This document shows, in pieces, positions 9,249-17,859 of a stretch of DNA of 62,985 nt. The position numbers and the translations under genes were made by a program. How positions within the stretch are numbered: position 1 is the stretch's first letter; every line of letters begins with the position of its first letter. The DNA lies in contig CADDZD010000006.1 in assembly GCA_902812385.1 (NCBI GenBank), positions 1 to 62,985 on the forward strand, written 5' to 3'. The notes beneath the pieces are model-generated. The model was not told the origin of the DNA. It made no database searches and saw only the letters and a program-made list of their open reading frames with translations. This DNA comes from Clostridia bacterium (GTDB lineage: Bacteria; Bacillota; DSM-12270; Thermacetogeniales; Thermacetogeniaceae).

Positions 9249-10061
9249 TTGGAACAGGCTCACATTCACCTGGATGAATTTGCCCGGCTAAAATCTTTTT
9301 TTCACCAATTCGATCCGCGGGTGAAGATCGTCAGTTGCTTGATGCTGCTCGTGATCGTGGTATCCCTCCGCACCCTGGCAGGGCTTTTGTTTGCCCTGCT
9401 GTTTACCTCTTTAATGATTTTTGGGTCACATCTTCCCCTGGGGAGAATAGTAAAACGGCTCGGGTTTGTGGTCCCGATGCTGGTGGTGCTCTGTTTGTTT
9501 TTGCCCTTTGCACGACCGGGCACCCCTGTATTCAAGGTTCCTCTCGGTATCTTAACATTGACCTATTCCTGGGAGGGGCTGCAGGCCAGCGCTATTTTCT
9601 TCCTGCGCCTCCTCTGCGGAGCGCTGATAGTGATCCTCGTCACCTTTACTACCCCCTTTCATGTCCTGCTGCACTCGCTGGCGGATCTCCGGGTGCCCCC
9701 GATATTCATCCAGCTCATTCAATTTACCCTGCGGTATTTCTTTGTTCTGTATGATGAGACGATCCGGATGTTCCGTGCACGTCGCGCCCGGAATTTTAAA
9801 GCCGCCCGAAACTTCTGGTCCGGCCGGACCTTCAGCACCCTGGGGGGGTTGTTGGGTATGCTCTTTATCCGGTCCTACGAGCGCGGTGAAAGGGTGTACT
9901 ATGCCATGCTGGCACGCGGCTTTCAAGGGGAAATCAGGGTTTTGGATCAATTTCAGGTTCGACCCAGGGACCTGTTGCTGGGTATGTCTCTCATTGTTTT
10001 AGGTGTGCTGAGTCTGATCATTGACCGGGGGGGATGGGGATGGGCGCACTTCTTGAGGTAG
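9249..10061 (+). CDS. ECF transporter transmembrane T component (CbiQ/EcfT family)
   Basis: 270 residues with five or six hydrophobic helices and the cytoplasmic coupling-helix signature near the C-terminus (FIRSYERGERVYYAMLARGF, with the ARG motif). It starts at TTG 9249 after GGGGGGAAG. It overlaps the next gene, the ATPase, by 28 bases, indicating coupled translation. No substrate-binding S component or CbiM/N is next to it, so it either serves an S protein encoded elsewhere or has an unusual partner. Confidence 0.88.
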   Translation: MEQAHIHLDEFARLKSFFHQFDPRVKIVSCLMLLVIVVSLRTLAGLLFALLFTSLMIFGSHLPLGRIVKRLGFVVPMLVVLCLFLPFARPGTPVFKVPLGILTLTYSWEGLQASAIFFLRLLCGALIVILVTFTTPFHVLLHSLADLRVPPIFIQLIQFTLRYFFVLYDETIRMFRARRARNFKAARNFWSGRTFSTLGGLLGMLFIRSYERGERVYYAMLARGFQGEIRVLDQFQVRPRDLLLGMSLIVLGVLSLIIDRGGWGWAHFLR

Positions 10062-10894
10062 AAAACCTGTACTTCCGTTACCATGATGGAACACCTGCCT
10101 TAAACGGTATTTCATTGAGCATCAACCGGGGCGAAAAGGTTGCCATCCTGGGCCCTAACGGGGCGGGAAAATCAACACTGCTCCTGCACTTCAACGGTGT
10201 TTATCTTGCCCAGCAGGGAAAGGTGAGGGTTGCCGGGGAAGAGATTACTCGCGACAATGAAACCAGGCTGCGCGGGAAAGTGGGGATGGTTTTTCAGGAT
10301 CCCGACGACCAGGTTTTTTCTCCAACCGTATGGGATGATGTTGCCTTTGGCCCCCTCAACCAGGGCCTTGGCAGGAAAGAGATTGAAGAGCGGGTCTTCC
10401 AGGCCCTGCAGGCGGTAGGTATGTGGGACTTGCGCTCCAGGGCTCCCCACCATTTGAGCTACGGGCAGAAAAAGCGTGTGGCCATTGCCGGCGTGATTGC
10501 CATGAACCCGGAGGTCATCGTGCTTGATGAGCCAACCGCCTTTCTTGATCCCGCAGGCCAGGAATCCCTCATGGAAATCCTGGCGGAGCTTCATCAAAGG
10601 GGCAAAACCATTATCGTTGCAACACATGATGTGGACATGGCTGCCGAATGGGCCGACAAGGTGATTATCCTGAAAGGGGGTAAAATACTGGCCCAGGGGG
10701 ATACTATGCTTTTAGTACAGGATACCCTCGTGAAGGAGGCGGCTCTGAGATTTCCCGTGGTAAGCCAGGTGTTTCAGCGTATCCCCTCCCTGCTGGTGCG
10801 GCCGCTTCCCCGTACGGTAGATGAAGCGGCAAATGCTATAGCTACCCTTTTGAAAGATCGGGAGAAGAAAGATAAGCACCATATTGTTTCTTAA
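10034..10894 (+). CDS. ECF transporter ATP-binding protein (CbiO/EcfA family)
   Basis: 286 residues, ABC ATPase: Walker A GPNGAGKST (~39-47), Q-loop VFQDPDDQVFSPTV (the DDQ typical of CbiO), signature LSYGQKKRVAIA, Walker B VIVLDEP and H-loop ATHDVD. It powers the adjacent T component. Only one ATPase gene is present, so it probably works as a homodimer like CbiO rather than an EcfA1/A2 pair. ATG 10034 lies inside the previous gene; ATG 10040 is an alternative. Confidence 0.92.
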   Translation: MGMGALLEVENLYFRYHDGTPALNGISLSINRGEKVAILGPNGAGKSTLLLHFNGVYLAQQGKVRVAGEEITRDNETRLRGKVGMVFQDPDDQVFSPTVWDDVAFGPLNQGLGRKEIEERVFQALQAVGMWDLRSRAPHHLSYGQKKRVAIAGVIAMNPEVIVLDEPTAFLDPAGQESLMEILAELHQRGKTIIVATHDVDMAAEWADKVIILKGGKILAQGDTMLLVQDTLVKEAALRFPVVSQVFQRIPSLLVRPLPRTVDEAANAIATLLKDREKKDKHHIVS

Positions 10895-10992
10895 CGCCTC
10901 TCTCTGGAAAGCTGATTGACACCTAGATGCCCTGTTGTTATAATCACTCTGATTTCTTTCTACTTTATGGGATGAGGGGAAGGGTTAAGAGG

Positions 10993-11466
10993 ATGTTGCC
11001 GACACCTAATTGTTACTCACTGGTTTCCGCGGCAGCGGAGGCAGAAAAAGAACTCACTGCATTCGATCGCGCCCTCCTCAAGGCAGGGGTGGGCAATGTA
11101 AATCTTCTCAAGGTCAGCAGTATATTACCTCCCGGTGCCAAATTTGTTCCAAACCTGGAGATCCCGGCCGGTTCTCTGCTTCCCATTGCTTATGGGAGCG
11201 TGACCAGCTGTGAAGCGGGTGCCCTCATAGCGGCTGCAGTAGCAGTCGGAATAGGGGATGATTTCGGTGTGATCATGGAGTTTTCCGGCAGCTGTGGGCG
11301 GAGTGATGCGGAGAAAGAGGTCACTCAAATGGTCGAAGAGGCATTTTACTACCGAAAAATGGCTTTAAAAGAGATCAAGGTGGCCGGTGTTGAACACCGG
11401 GTAGTCCGCTGCGGCTGCGTATTCGCCGCTGTTCCACTCTGGTATTCGGATTCAAAAGTAAAGTAG
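10993..11466 (+). CDS. Pyruvoyl-dependent arginine decarboxylase
   Basis: 157 residues, the size of the archaeal/Chlamydia-type PvlArgDC. The enzyme cuts itself at a Ser-Ser bond to make the pyruvoyl cofactor; the expected site is visible as KVSSILPPG (~residues 40-48). It converts arginine to agmatine. I chose ATG 10993 (MLPTPNCYS...) because the family starts there and AAGGGTTAAGAGG precedes it; upstream in-frame ATGs would add an unrelated leader. It is the first gene of a three-gene polyamine operon with speE and speB. Confidence 0.9.
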   Translation: MLPTPNCYSLVSAAAEAEKELTAFDRALLKAGVGNVNLLKVSSILPPGAKFVPNLEIPAGSLLPIAYGSVTSCEAGALIAAAVAVGIGDDFGVIMEFSGSCGRSDAEKEVTQMVEEAFYYRKMALKEIKVAGVEHRVVRCGCVFAAVPLWYSDSKVK

Positions 11467-11485
11467 AGAAGGAGCGGGATCAAAG

Positions 11486-12313
11486 GTGGAGTTATGGTTT
11501 ACCGAGCTACAGAAACCCGGTATGAAAATAAGCTGCAAGGTGCTGCAGACGCTTCATCGTGAACAAACTCCCTTTCAGGAAATTGTTCTCCTGGATACGG
11601 TACAATTCGGACGCATGCTTGTCCTCGACGGGGCGGTCCAGGTGACTCTCCTGGATGAATTCGTCTACCACGAGATGCTGGCCCATGTACCGCTTCATGC
11701 CCATCCTGCGCCGAAAGATGTTTTGATCATCGGGGGAGGAGATGGCGGAACTGCGCGGGAGGTTTTGCGGCACACGGAGCTTGAAAGCGTTACCCTGGTG
11801 GAAATCGACAGAAGGGTTGTGGATGTCTGCCGCCGTTTCCTGCCGGAACTTTCCTGTTCCTATGACAACCCGAAGCTTCAGGTCCATTTTGAGGATGGGG
11901 TGGAGTATGTCAAAAACAAGAAAGCATGCTACGACGTGATCCTGGTTGACTCTCCTGATCCCGTCGGACAGGCTGCCCGTTTGTTCAGCGCGGAATTCTA
12001 CCGGGCTATTTTCGAGGCCTTGCGTCCGGACGGAATATTTGCCGCCCAGACTGAATCCCCATTTGTTGACGCTGAGTTAATCGGGCGTGTTTACCGGGAC
12101 GCCAACCGGGTGTTTCCGATCACCAAGCTTTACCAGGCTGTAGTGCCCACTTATCCTACGGCGCTTTGGACCTTTACAGTTGGCTCGAAACGATACGACC
12201 CGGAGACATGCCTGCGCAAGCCGTTATTCGAAGATGATCTCCGATACTATAACGCCGACCTGCACCAGGCATCTTTTAAGCTGCCGAATTTTGTTAAAAA
12301 ACTTCTCCGTTAG
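11486..12313 (+). CDS. speE: Spermidine synthase-type aminopropyltransferase
   Basis: 275 residues. The SAM-like Rossmann fold motif GGGDGGTAREVLRH (~84-97), the catalytic-loop DSPDPVGQAARLFSAEFYRA (~155-174) and the PTYPTALWTF C-terminal motif are all present. It transfers aminopropyl from decarboxylated SAM to an amine acceptor, putrescine or possibly agmatine. It starts with GTG 11486 after AAGGAGCGGG. It lies between the arginine decarboxylase and the ureohydrolase, a gene order that matches the agmatine-first route to spermidine. No speD is in the window. Confidence 0.92.
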   Translation: MELWFTELQKPGMKISCKVLQTLHREQTPFQEIVLLDTVQFGRMLVLDGAVQVTLLDEFVYHEMLAHVPLHAHPAPKDVLIIGGGDGGTAREVLRHTELESVTLVEIDRRVVDVCRRFLPELSCSYDNPKLQVHFEDGVEYVKNKKACYDVILVDSPDPVGQAARLFSAEFYRAIFEALRPDGIFAAQTESPFVDAELIGRVYRDANRVFPITKLYQAVVPTYPTALWTFTVGSKRYDPETCLRKPLFEDDLRYYNADLHQASFKLPNFVKKLLR

Positions 12314-12324
12314 GGTGTTCAGTC

Positions 12325-13221
12325 TTGAAACTGCAGGATATGTGCAGGCGGATCAGGAGTTTTCTGGGGTCCAATGACTCGTACGAATCTGCCGGGATCG
12401 TCTTGATAGGAATCCCGATGGATATTACTTCGAGTTTCCGCCCCGGTTCCCGCCAGGGGCCGCAGGCGATCCGGGATGCTTCCGAGGGACTTGAGGAGTA
12501 CAGCCCTTATCTTGACCGGGAACTGAACGAATGCCCCTTTTACGATGGGGGAGACCTGGCTCTACCCTTCGGCAACGTGGAAATGTGTCTGCAGAAAATT
12601 GAAGAGGTCACCTGCCTACTCCTCGAAGATCGGAAAACTCCATTTTTTTTAGGAGGAGAACACCTGATCAGTTACCCGGTTGTCAAAACGCTGTGCCGTT
12701 ATTATCCCGACCTCGTGGTTCTGCAATTTGATGCTCACGCCGACCTGCGCCACGATTACCTGGGGGAGATCTACTCCCACGCCACGGTGCTGCGAAGGAT
12801 CTGTGAAGTGGTGGGGAACAATAACGTGTTTCAGTTCGGTATTCGTTCCGGGACAAAGGAGGAATTCAGTTACGGGCGATCATATACAAATTTCTATCCT
12901 TTTGAATTGAGCACGGCGCTGGATTCCTGTATTCCCCTGTTGAAGGAACGGTCGGTTTACGTTACCCTTGATATTGATGTGATAGATCCCGGGTACGCAC
13001 CCGGCACGGGCACACCGGAGCCCGGTGGGGCAACACCTGAGGAGCTATTCAAGGTTATCGCCCTCTTGAAGGGGCTTCAGGTGGTTGGCTGCGATTTGGT
13101 CGAGGTGGCTCCGACCTACGATCCGGGGGGGATTACCTCTCTGCTTGCGGCCAAGCTGGTAAGGGAGGAAATGCTGGCATTTTCTTCGAGATTTGTTTCT
13201 TCAGAAAAGCACTGCTTGTAA
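12325..13221 (+). CDS. speB: Agmatinase-family ureohydrolase
   Basis: 298 residues with all binuclear manganese ligand motifs: GGEH, FDAHADLRHDY and DIDVIDPG. It hydrolyses the guanidino group of agmatine, or of N1-aminopropylagmatine, releasing urea. It starts with TTG 12325, 12 bases after speE. The terminal part (LVEVAPTYDPGGITS) is typical of the family. Confidence 0.92.
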   Translation: MKLQDMCRRIRSFLGSNDSYESAGIVLIGIPMDITSSFRPGSRQGPQAIRDASEGLEEYSPYLDRELNECPFYDGGDLALPFGNVEMCLQKIEEVTCLLLEDRKTPFFLGGEHLISYPVVKTLCRYYPDLVVLQFDAHADLRHDYLGEIYSHATVLRRICEVVGNNNVFQFGIRSGTKEEFSYGRSYTNFYPFELSTALDSCIPLLKERSVYVTLDIDVIDPGYAPGTGTPEPGGATPEELFKVIALLKGLQVVGCDLVEVAPTYDPGGITSLLAAKLVREEMLAFSSRFVSSEKHCL

Positions 13222-13289
13222 AAGGAGAAATGCTGTTAAGGTAGAATTATTTATATTGTTCCATAAAATGTTTACGAGGGGGTTTTGCG

Positions 13290-13517
13290 ATGTGTGAGTG
13301 TTGTACACCGAAAGAGCACCTTGGCCACCTCCATCTGCACGGCTTTGGCGCAAACAGCATGGAGAGCCTTGAAGCAGAGGTAAGAAAACTGCCCGGAGTG
13401 TTCCGTGCCGTACCCGATGACCACGGGGATGCCGCGGCGGTAGTGCTTTTTGATAAGCGCATTATTACCGAAGAGCGTTTGAAGAGCATCCTTAACGAGC
13501 AGGGATACCAGGTCTAG
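13290..13517 (+). CDS. Small HMA-like protein with N-terminal Cys cluster
   Basis: 75 residues: an N-terminal CECC followed by a His-rich turn (HLGHLHLHGF), then a beta-alpha-beta-like domain resembling heavy-metal-associated folds (SLEAEVRKLPGVFRAVPDDHGDAAAVVLFD...ILNEQGYQV). The usual HMA CxxC loop is missing. Metal binding is plausible but inferred. GAGGGGG precedes the ATG. It stands alone just before the tRNA promoter. Confidence 0.65.
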   Translation: MCECCTPKEHLGHLHLHGFGANSMESLEAEVRKLPGVFRAVPDDHGDAAAVVLFDKRIITEERLKSILNEQGYQV

Positions 13518-13536
13518 CAAAAAATCAGGTAGCAGG

Positions 13537-13565
13537 TTGACGAGATTGAAAAAGGATGCTATAAT
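13537..13565 (+). promoter_or_regulatory. Sigma-A promoter of the tRNA cluster
   Basis: TTGACG (13537-13542), 17-base spacer, TATAAT (13560-13565). It sits 43 bases before tRNA-Val and should drive the Val-Asp-Phe-Gly cluster. Confidence 0.85.
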
Positions 13566-13608
13566 AAACCTGCTCCTGAGCCGAAAGGCTCAAAGGGAGC
13601 AAGATGAC

Positions 13609-13685
13609 GGGCGATTAGCTCAGCTGGGAAGAGCGCCTGCCTTACAAGCAGGAGGTCGGCAGTTCAAACCTGTCATCGCCCACCA
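13609..13685 (+). tRNA. tRNA-Val (TAC)
   Basis: Cloverleaf with acceptor GGGCGAT/ATCGCCC, anticodon loop CTTACAA (anticodon TAC), GTTCAAA T-loop and encoded CCA. First gene of the cluster. Confidence 0.95.
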
Positions 13686-13725
13686 TGCAAGGGAGATACC
13701 TGTTGGATAATAGATGATAATATAA

Positions 13726-13802
13726 GGAGCTGTAGTGTAGTGGTTTAACACGTCGGCCTGTCAAGCCGAAGATCGCGGGTTCGAGTCCCGTCAGCTCCGC
13801 CA
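13726..13802 (+). tRNA. tRNA-Asp (GTC)
   Basis: Acceptor GGAGCTG pairs with CAGCTCC; anticodon loop CTGTCAA gives GTC; GTTCGAG T-loop; CCA encoded. Confidence 0.95.
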
Positions 13803-13826
13803 TTTTAAATATGAAAAGTAAAATGT

Positions 13827-13902
<76 letters not shown>

Positions 13903-13916
13903 TTTCAGAACAACGA

Positions 13917-13991
13917 GCGGAAGTAGCTCAGCGGTAGAGCATCGCCTTGCCAAGGCGAGGGCCGCGGGTTCAAATCCCGTCTTCCGCTCCA
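13917..13991 (+). tRNA. tRNA-Gly (GCC)
   Basis: Acceptor GCGGAAG/CTTCCGC, anticodon loop TTGCCAA (GCC), GTTCAAA T-loop, CCA encoded. Last gene of the first tRNA unit. Confidence 0.95.
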
Positions 13992-14000
13992 GATAAAATT

Positions 14001-14030
14001 AATCCCTTCTGAAAGAAGGGATTTTGTTTA
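14001..14030 (+). terminator. Terminator of the first tRNA unit
   Basis: AATCCCTTC (14001-14009), loop TGAAA, GAAGGGATT (14015-14023), then a T-rich tail (TTGTTTA). It starts ten bases after tRNA-Gly. Confidence 0.85.
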
Positions 14031-14064
14031 TATGCAAGATGAGGTCAAAATGCCTTTCTGGGTG

Positions 14065-14093
14065 TTGTAAATCCAGATTTTTTGTTATATAAT
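14065..14093 (+). promoter_or_regulatory. Sigma-A promoter of tRNA-Cys/Leu
   Basis: TTGTAA (14065-14070), 17-base spacer, TATAAT (14088-14093), 19 bases before tRNA-Cys. Confidence 0.8.
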
Positions 14094-14112
14094 TCATAAT
14101 AAAGCACAATGA

Positions 14113-14187
14113 GGGCAAGTGGCGAAGTGGTAACGCTGCGGACTGCAAATCCGCCATGCACCGGTTCGAATCCGGTCTTGCCCTCCA
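14113..14187 (+). tRNA. tRNA-Cys (GCA)
   Basis: Acceptor GGGCAAG/CTTGCCC, anticodon loop CTGCAAA (GCA), GTTCGAA T-loop, CCA encoded. Confidence 0.95.
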
Positions 14188-14199
14188 ATTTTTGTTTCT

Positions 14200-14288
14200 G
14201 CCGGAGTGGCGGAAGTGGCAGACGCAAGGGACTTAAAATCCCTCGGTCTTTCGAGACCGTACCGGTTCAAGTCCGGTCTCCGGCACCA
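14200..14288 (+). tRNA. tRNA-Leu (TAA)
   Basis: 89 bases with a long class II variable arm (CGGTCTTTCGAGACCG), acceptor GCCGGAG/CTCCGGC, anticodon loop CTTAAAA (TAA), CCA encoded. Twelve bases after tRNA-Cys. Confidence 0.95.
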
Positions 14289-14351
14289 GGAATATATGTA
14301 CGGTTTCCGTATCCAGATAAATGAAGGAGTTAGCGACCAAAACCAACATGC

Positions 14352-14387
14352 AAATCTCCCCTATAAAAGCAAGAGGGAGATTTTTTA
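14352..14387 (+). terminator. Terminator after tRNA-Leu
   Basis: AAATCTCCC (14352-14360) pairs with GGGAGATTT (14375-14383) around a 14-base loop, followed by a run of T. Confidence 0.75.
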
Positions 14388-14401
14388 TTGCCTGTTGTGC
14401 G

Positions 14402-14713
14402 TCAAAGTGGGCGGAATTCTTCCTCAGATTCTTTATTAAAAATGTATTTCCAGGTGGTACGTGCATTTTGCGACGATCCTTCTTGAGCATTTCTCCTTTT
14501 ACTCTCATGACGCGGGGAGTGAGAGATGGTGATGCTGTTGAGGATTGTTTCTGTTGTTTCGATTAAATGGCCGTCCTGGTAGCGCGACCTCCTGAGTTCT
14601 GCGCGGGGAATGACGACAGTTACTTCGTGAGGTACGGGAATTGTGGAAAGACGCTGTACTTTCATTGTCACATCAGCGATAATAACAGTGATCTCATCTT
14701 TTTGTAGAGGCAT
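14402..14713 (-). CDS. Hypothetical 103-residue protein
   Basis: Beta-strand-rich N-terminal half (EITVIIADVTMKVQRLSTIPVPHEVTVVIPRAEL) then a charged C-terminus (SPRHESKRRNAQE). GAGGAAAG lies seven bases before the ATG, which supports a real gene. It is convergent with the tRNA unit and divergent from the cyclase gene. I do not recognise the family. Confidence 0.5.
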   Translation of the reverse strand: MPLQKDEITVIIADVTMKVQRLSTIPVPHEVTVVIPRAELRRSRYQDGHLIETTETILNSITISHSPRHESKRRNAQEGSSQNARTTWKYIFNKESEEEFRPL

Positions 14714-14846
14714 AATCTTTCCTCAACTCCCATTTTCTAGGCGTTAATATTTAATATAAATATATGAAGTTCGGGTCAACAAAGGTATTGGTCAAATCGA
14801 AGGGCCTTTTTATTCATCAGAGCGGGTTGGAGAATGAGGTGGTTTC

Positions 14847-15497
14847 GTGAACTGGATTGACATTACGCTGCCGATGCGGGAGGATTATCCGTGCTGGCCC
14901 GGTGACGCTCCCTTTCAGCGAAGGGTCAATGCAGTGATCGGAAAAGAGGGAGCCGAGTTTAACCTCTCCAGTATCTGCACAAGCATGCACTTTGGAACCC
15001 ACGTCGACGCCCCCTATCACTTCAGAATTGACGGAAAAAGGGTCGAGGAACTCGATTGGAACTTGCTAATAGGTCCCTGCCGTGTTGTGGAAGTAGAAAG
15101 GGTGGAGGGTAATATCAGCATAGAAGATTTAAAAGAAAAAGTCCCTCCTGACACCGTCAGGCTGCTGGTAAAGACGGCCAATTCCCGCCGCATTCACGAC
15201 CGGGAATTTCATCAAGACTATATCGCTTTTTCTCCCGAATCCATACGGTGGTTGCTGGGCCAGGGTGTAAGACTTTTGGGTATCGATTATTATTCCATCG
15301 GTCCCTTCACTAGCGAAGGCAGCTTAGTGCACCGTCTTTTCTTTCAGAACAATGACACTGTTGCATTGGAGGCCGTGGATTTAACGGCGGTAAAACCCGG
15401 TGAGTACCAGCTTATTTGTCTTCCCCTGAAGGTTTCCGGGGCGGATGGAGCACCGGCCAGAGTGCTGCTGGGAAAGCCGGCTGGCAGCCTGACGTAG
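14847..15497 (+). CDS. Cyclase-family metal-dependent hydrolase (kynurenine formamidase-like)
   Basis: 216 residues with the family metal-binding motif HFGTHVDAPYHF (HxGTHxDxPxHF) near residue 49, and a second half containing LLGIDYYSIGP. Known members hydrolyse N-formylkynurenine or act on cyclic substrates. It starts at GTG 14847 after GAGAATGAGGTGG. The downstream neighbour is a flavoprotein reductase; a shared pathway is possible but not shown. Confidence 0.88.
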   Translation: MNWIDITLPMREDYPCWPGDAPFQRRVNAVIGKEGAEFNLSSICTSMHFGTHVDAPYHFRIDGKRVEELDWNLLIGPCRVVEVERVEGNISIEDLKEKVPPDTVRLLVKTANSRRIHDREFHQDYIAFSPESIRWLLGQGVRLLGIDYYSIGPFTSEGSLVHRLFFQNNDTVALEAVDLTAVKPGEYQLICLPLKVSGADGAPARVLLGKPAGSLT

Positions 15498-15596
15498 TTG
15501 CAAGGGTAAAATGTTTTCGGAAGGAAATACTGTGGGATAAATAAATACTGTGGGATAAATAACGATAGGTAACGGGATGCAGGAGGTCCTCAAAAA

Positions 15597-16712
15597 ATGC
15601 TCCAAGAGAGGGTTTGTGTGATCGGTGGTGGTCCTGCCGGCCTGGCCGCGGCCTGTGAAGGCGCCAGGTTAGGGCTTAAGGTGGACCTGCTGGAGAGAAA
15701 CCAGATCGGGACTAATATAAGGTGTGCCGAAGGTTTCTATGACTCCTTGCATTTGCTGGGTAAACCTCAGGCCGGATTACGGTTTAAAGTTCAAGAGGCT
15801 GTGCTGAAGGTTCAGAGGGAGTATAAGGTTGACTGCAGAAAGATCAACCTCTGGATGATCGACCGTTCCGAATGGCAGCGTTCTTTAGCGGAGCAGGCCA
15901 GGGAAGCCGGAGCAAGGATCCTGGAAAATACGCGGGTAACGGTTGATATCCTCCGAGATTTGCAGAGGGAGTATGATTGGATTATTGACTCCAGCGGTGT
16001 GCCTTCAATTACCTCCCTTTTGTACGGGTTTAGGGATTATTATCGTCGTTACGGGGCCGTTACCGCTCAATATGTTGTCGAGGGAGACTTTTCAAAACTT
16101 GGGGAGCGCCTCAAGTTTGTTTTATTCCCCCATTATGCCGGGTATTACTGGATCTTTCCCAAGGGCCGCGACGCCACAGGTCGTGAGACTGCCAATGTCG
16201 GAATCGGGTATTTCCCTTCCAATGGGAAGGGAAAACGGGGCGATATCTTATGGGAAGAACTGAATAATGTTCTCGAAAGGGAAAAAATCGAGGGAAAAAT
16301 TATCAGGCGTCTTGGGGGACTGGCGCCGGTAAAATTGCGGGAGCAGCTCCGGTATGGAAATATCCTGCTGGTAGGGGATGCGGCCGGGTGTGCCTCCCCT
16401 CTGCATGGAGGCGGGATTGATACCGCCTATGTTACAGGGCAGTTGGCGGCAAGATGGATTGCCTCCGGCCAGGCATATGACTTTTCGCACGAGGTATGGC
16501 GCCTCTTGAGGCGGAAGCTCAAAGTTGAGGAGCGTCTCTGCCGGCTGTGGGAACGGCTGGACGCGGATACCCTCGATCACTTTGCCGGATTGATAGCTCG
16601 TGATTACAGGAGCATCGGCATCCGGTGGTTTGCCACGCATTTCTGGATGCTTTTGAGCAATCTGGGAACGGGAATCCGTTTTCGGTCCGGATTGCTGAGG
16701 GGCGAGTGGTAA
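15597..16712 (+). CDS. Geranylgeranyl-reductase-type FAD oxidoreductase
   Basis: 371 residues. FAD-binding GGGPAGLAAACEGARLG at the N-terminus with the acidic residue ending the second strand (DLLERN), the substrate-side CAEGF motif typical of the geranylgeranyl reductase subgroup, and the second FAD motif LLVGDAAGCASPLHGGGI. Such enzymes reduce isoprenoid double bonds. AGGAGG precedes the ATG. It converges with the transpeptidase gene two bases downstream. Confidence 0.85.
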   Translation: MLQERVCVIGGGPAGLAAACEGARLGLKVDLLERNQIGTNIRCAEGFYDSLHLLGKPQAGLRFKVQEAVLKVQREYKVDCRKINLWMIDRSEWQRSLAEQAREAGARILENTRVTVDILRDLQREYDWIIDSSGVPSITSLLYGFRDYYRRYGAVTAQYVVEGDFSKLGERLKFVLFPHYAGYYWIFPKGRDATGRETANVGIGYFPSNGKGKRGDILWEELNNVLEREKIEGKIIRRLGGLAPVKLREQLRYGNILLVGDAAGCASPLHGGGIDTAYVTGQLAARWIASGQAYDFSHEVWRLLRRKLKVEERLCRLWERLDADTLDHFAGLIARDYRSIGIRWFATHFWMLLSNLGTGIRFRSGLLRGEW

Positions 16713-16714
16713 GA

Positions 16715-17689
16715 TTAATATTCGGGATCGGGGAGGGGTATAATTCCTCCTTTTTCTTGCAGCAATTTATAAGTTTTTTCATCCACTTTTCCTGTAACGG
16801 GCAGACCGTATGCTGCCTGAAAGAAACGGACCCCGAGGTCGGTCAGGTAACCATACCAGCTGTCGCAGAGGTAGGGGTAGAACCCCAGTTGTTTCAGGGA
16901 CATCTGAACGTATACGACATCCGGGCCACAACTCCCCCGTGAAAGCAGGCGGTTCCAGGTTTTTGCCATCCAGTGGGGAGGACCCACAATTTTCACCCGG
17001 GTTCCAACCGGTGCCCACTCATAAACCTGGATGACATCTTCGTTGTACATCCTGATACAACCCGCCGATACCGCCTCCCCGATGGACCAGGGCTTGTTTG
17101 TTCCATGTATTCCATAAATTCCCCAGGGAACATTGAGGCCGAGCCAGCGAACACCAAAGCCACCTTCACAATTTGCGTCTTTATCGATAATCGTCCAGTC
17201 TCCGACCGGCGAGGGTGTTGAGAGTTTGCCTACGGCGACGGGAAACCGGTGATAGACCCGGTCTCCGTCCATTACTGTTAATGTTCTTTTTTTTGTGTCC
17301 ACAATAATGCTGACCGGTCCCTGTGGCGGTGCGGTAGCCGGAGAGTTGACCGGTCGCTCACACCCCTTCGAAAGTGCGGTCCATGTAATGTCGCTTACCC
17401 GGGATGTTGGATATAAATGGTTTTTCTTATGAAAATTGATCACTGCCTCTGCCGTGCTCGTGCCATAAATCCCGTCACAGGCACCGTTGTAAAATCCCAG
17501 TTGTTTTAGACGTTTTTGGAGTTCAACGACATCGTCGCCCCGCATATATGGGTTGGTTATGTATAATTCTCTATCTGCATCGGGGCAATACACCCTTTGG
17601 GCGGAAGCGCTTTTAAACGGTATAAGCAAACCAAACAGAATAGCTGTAATAAGAAAAAGCTTGAACCCATGATCGCAACTGCGAGACAT
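16715..17689 (-). CDS. Secreted L,D-transpeptidase with two peptidoglycan-binding domains
   Basis: 324 residues: signal peptide (~1-30), PG_binding_1 domain (MRGDDVVELQKRLKQLGFYNGACDGIYG), YkuD catalytic domain with IHGTNKPWSIG and the nucleophile motif SAGCIRM, and a second PG-binding repeat (GPDVVYVQMSLKQLGFYPYLCDSWYG). It should make 3-3 cross-links in cell-wall or spore peptidoglycan. I chose ATG 17689 because GGGGGG lies six bases upstream; the earlier ATG has no ribosome site. Confidence 0.92.
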   Translation of the reverse strand: MSRSCDHGFKLFLITAILFGLLIPFKSASAQRVYCPDADRELYITNPYMRGDDVVELQKRLKQLGFYNGACDGIYGTSTAEAVINFHKKNHLYPTSRVSDITWTALSKGCERPVNSPATAPPQGPVSIIVDTKKRTLTVMDGDRVYHRFPVAVGKLSTPSPVGDWTIIDKDANCEGGFGVRWLGLNVPWGIYGIHGTNKPWSIGEAVSAGCIRMYNEDVIQVYEWAPVGTRVKIVGPPHWMAKTWNRLLSRGSCGPDVVYVQMSLKQLGFYPYLCDSWYGYLTDLGVRFFQAAYGLPVTGKVDEKTYKLLQEKGGIIPLPDPEY

Positions 17690-17814
17690 GAAATACCCCC
17701 CCATTTAATTTTGTTGTTTCATGGTTTTTTTATGCGACGAGAGGACCGGAAGGAAACAGTTTCAGGACCATACAGAGTAGCGATATCACAGAATTATAAA
17801 TTTGCGGGTTACAC

Positions 17815-17843
17815 TTGACCAAACGCTCAATAATAGTTATAAT
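17815..17843 (+). promoter_or_regulatory. Sigma-A promoter of tRNA-Val(GAC)
   Basis: TTGACC (17815-17820), 17-base spacer, TATAAT (17838-17843), 16 bases before the tRNA. Confidence 0.85.
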
Positions 17844-17859
17844 TCAAAGCGTAGGTAGT

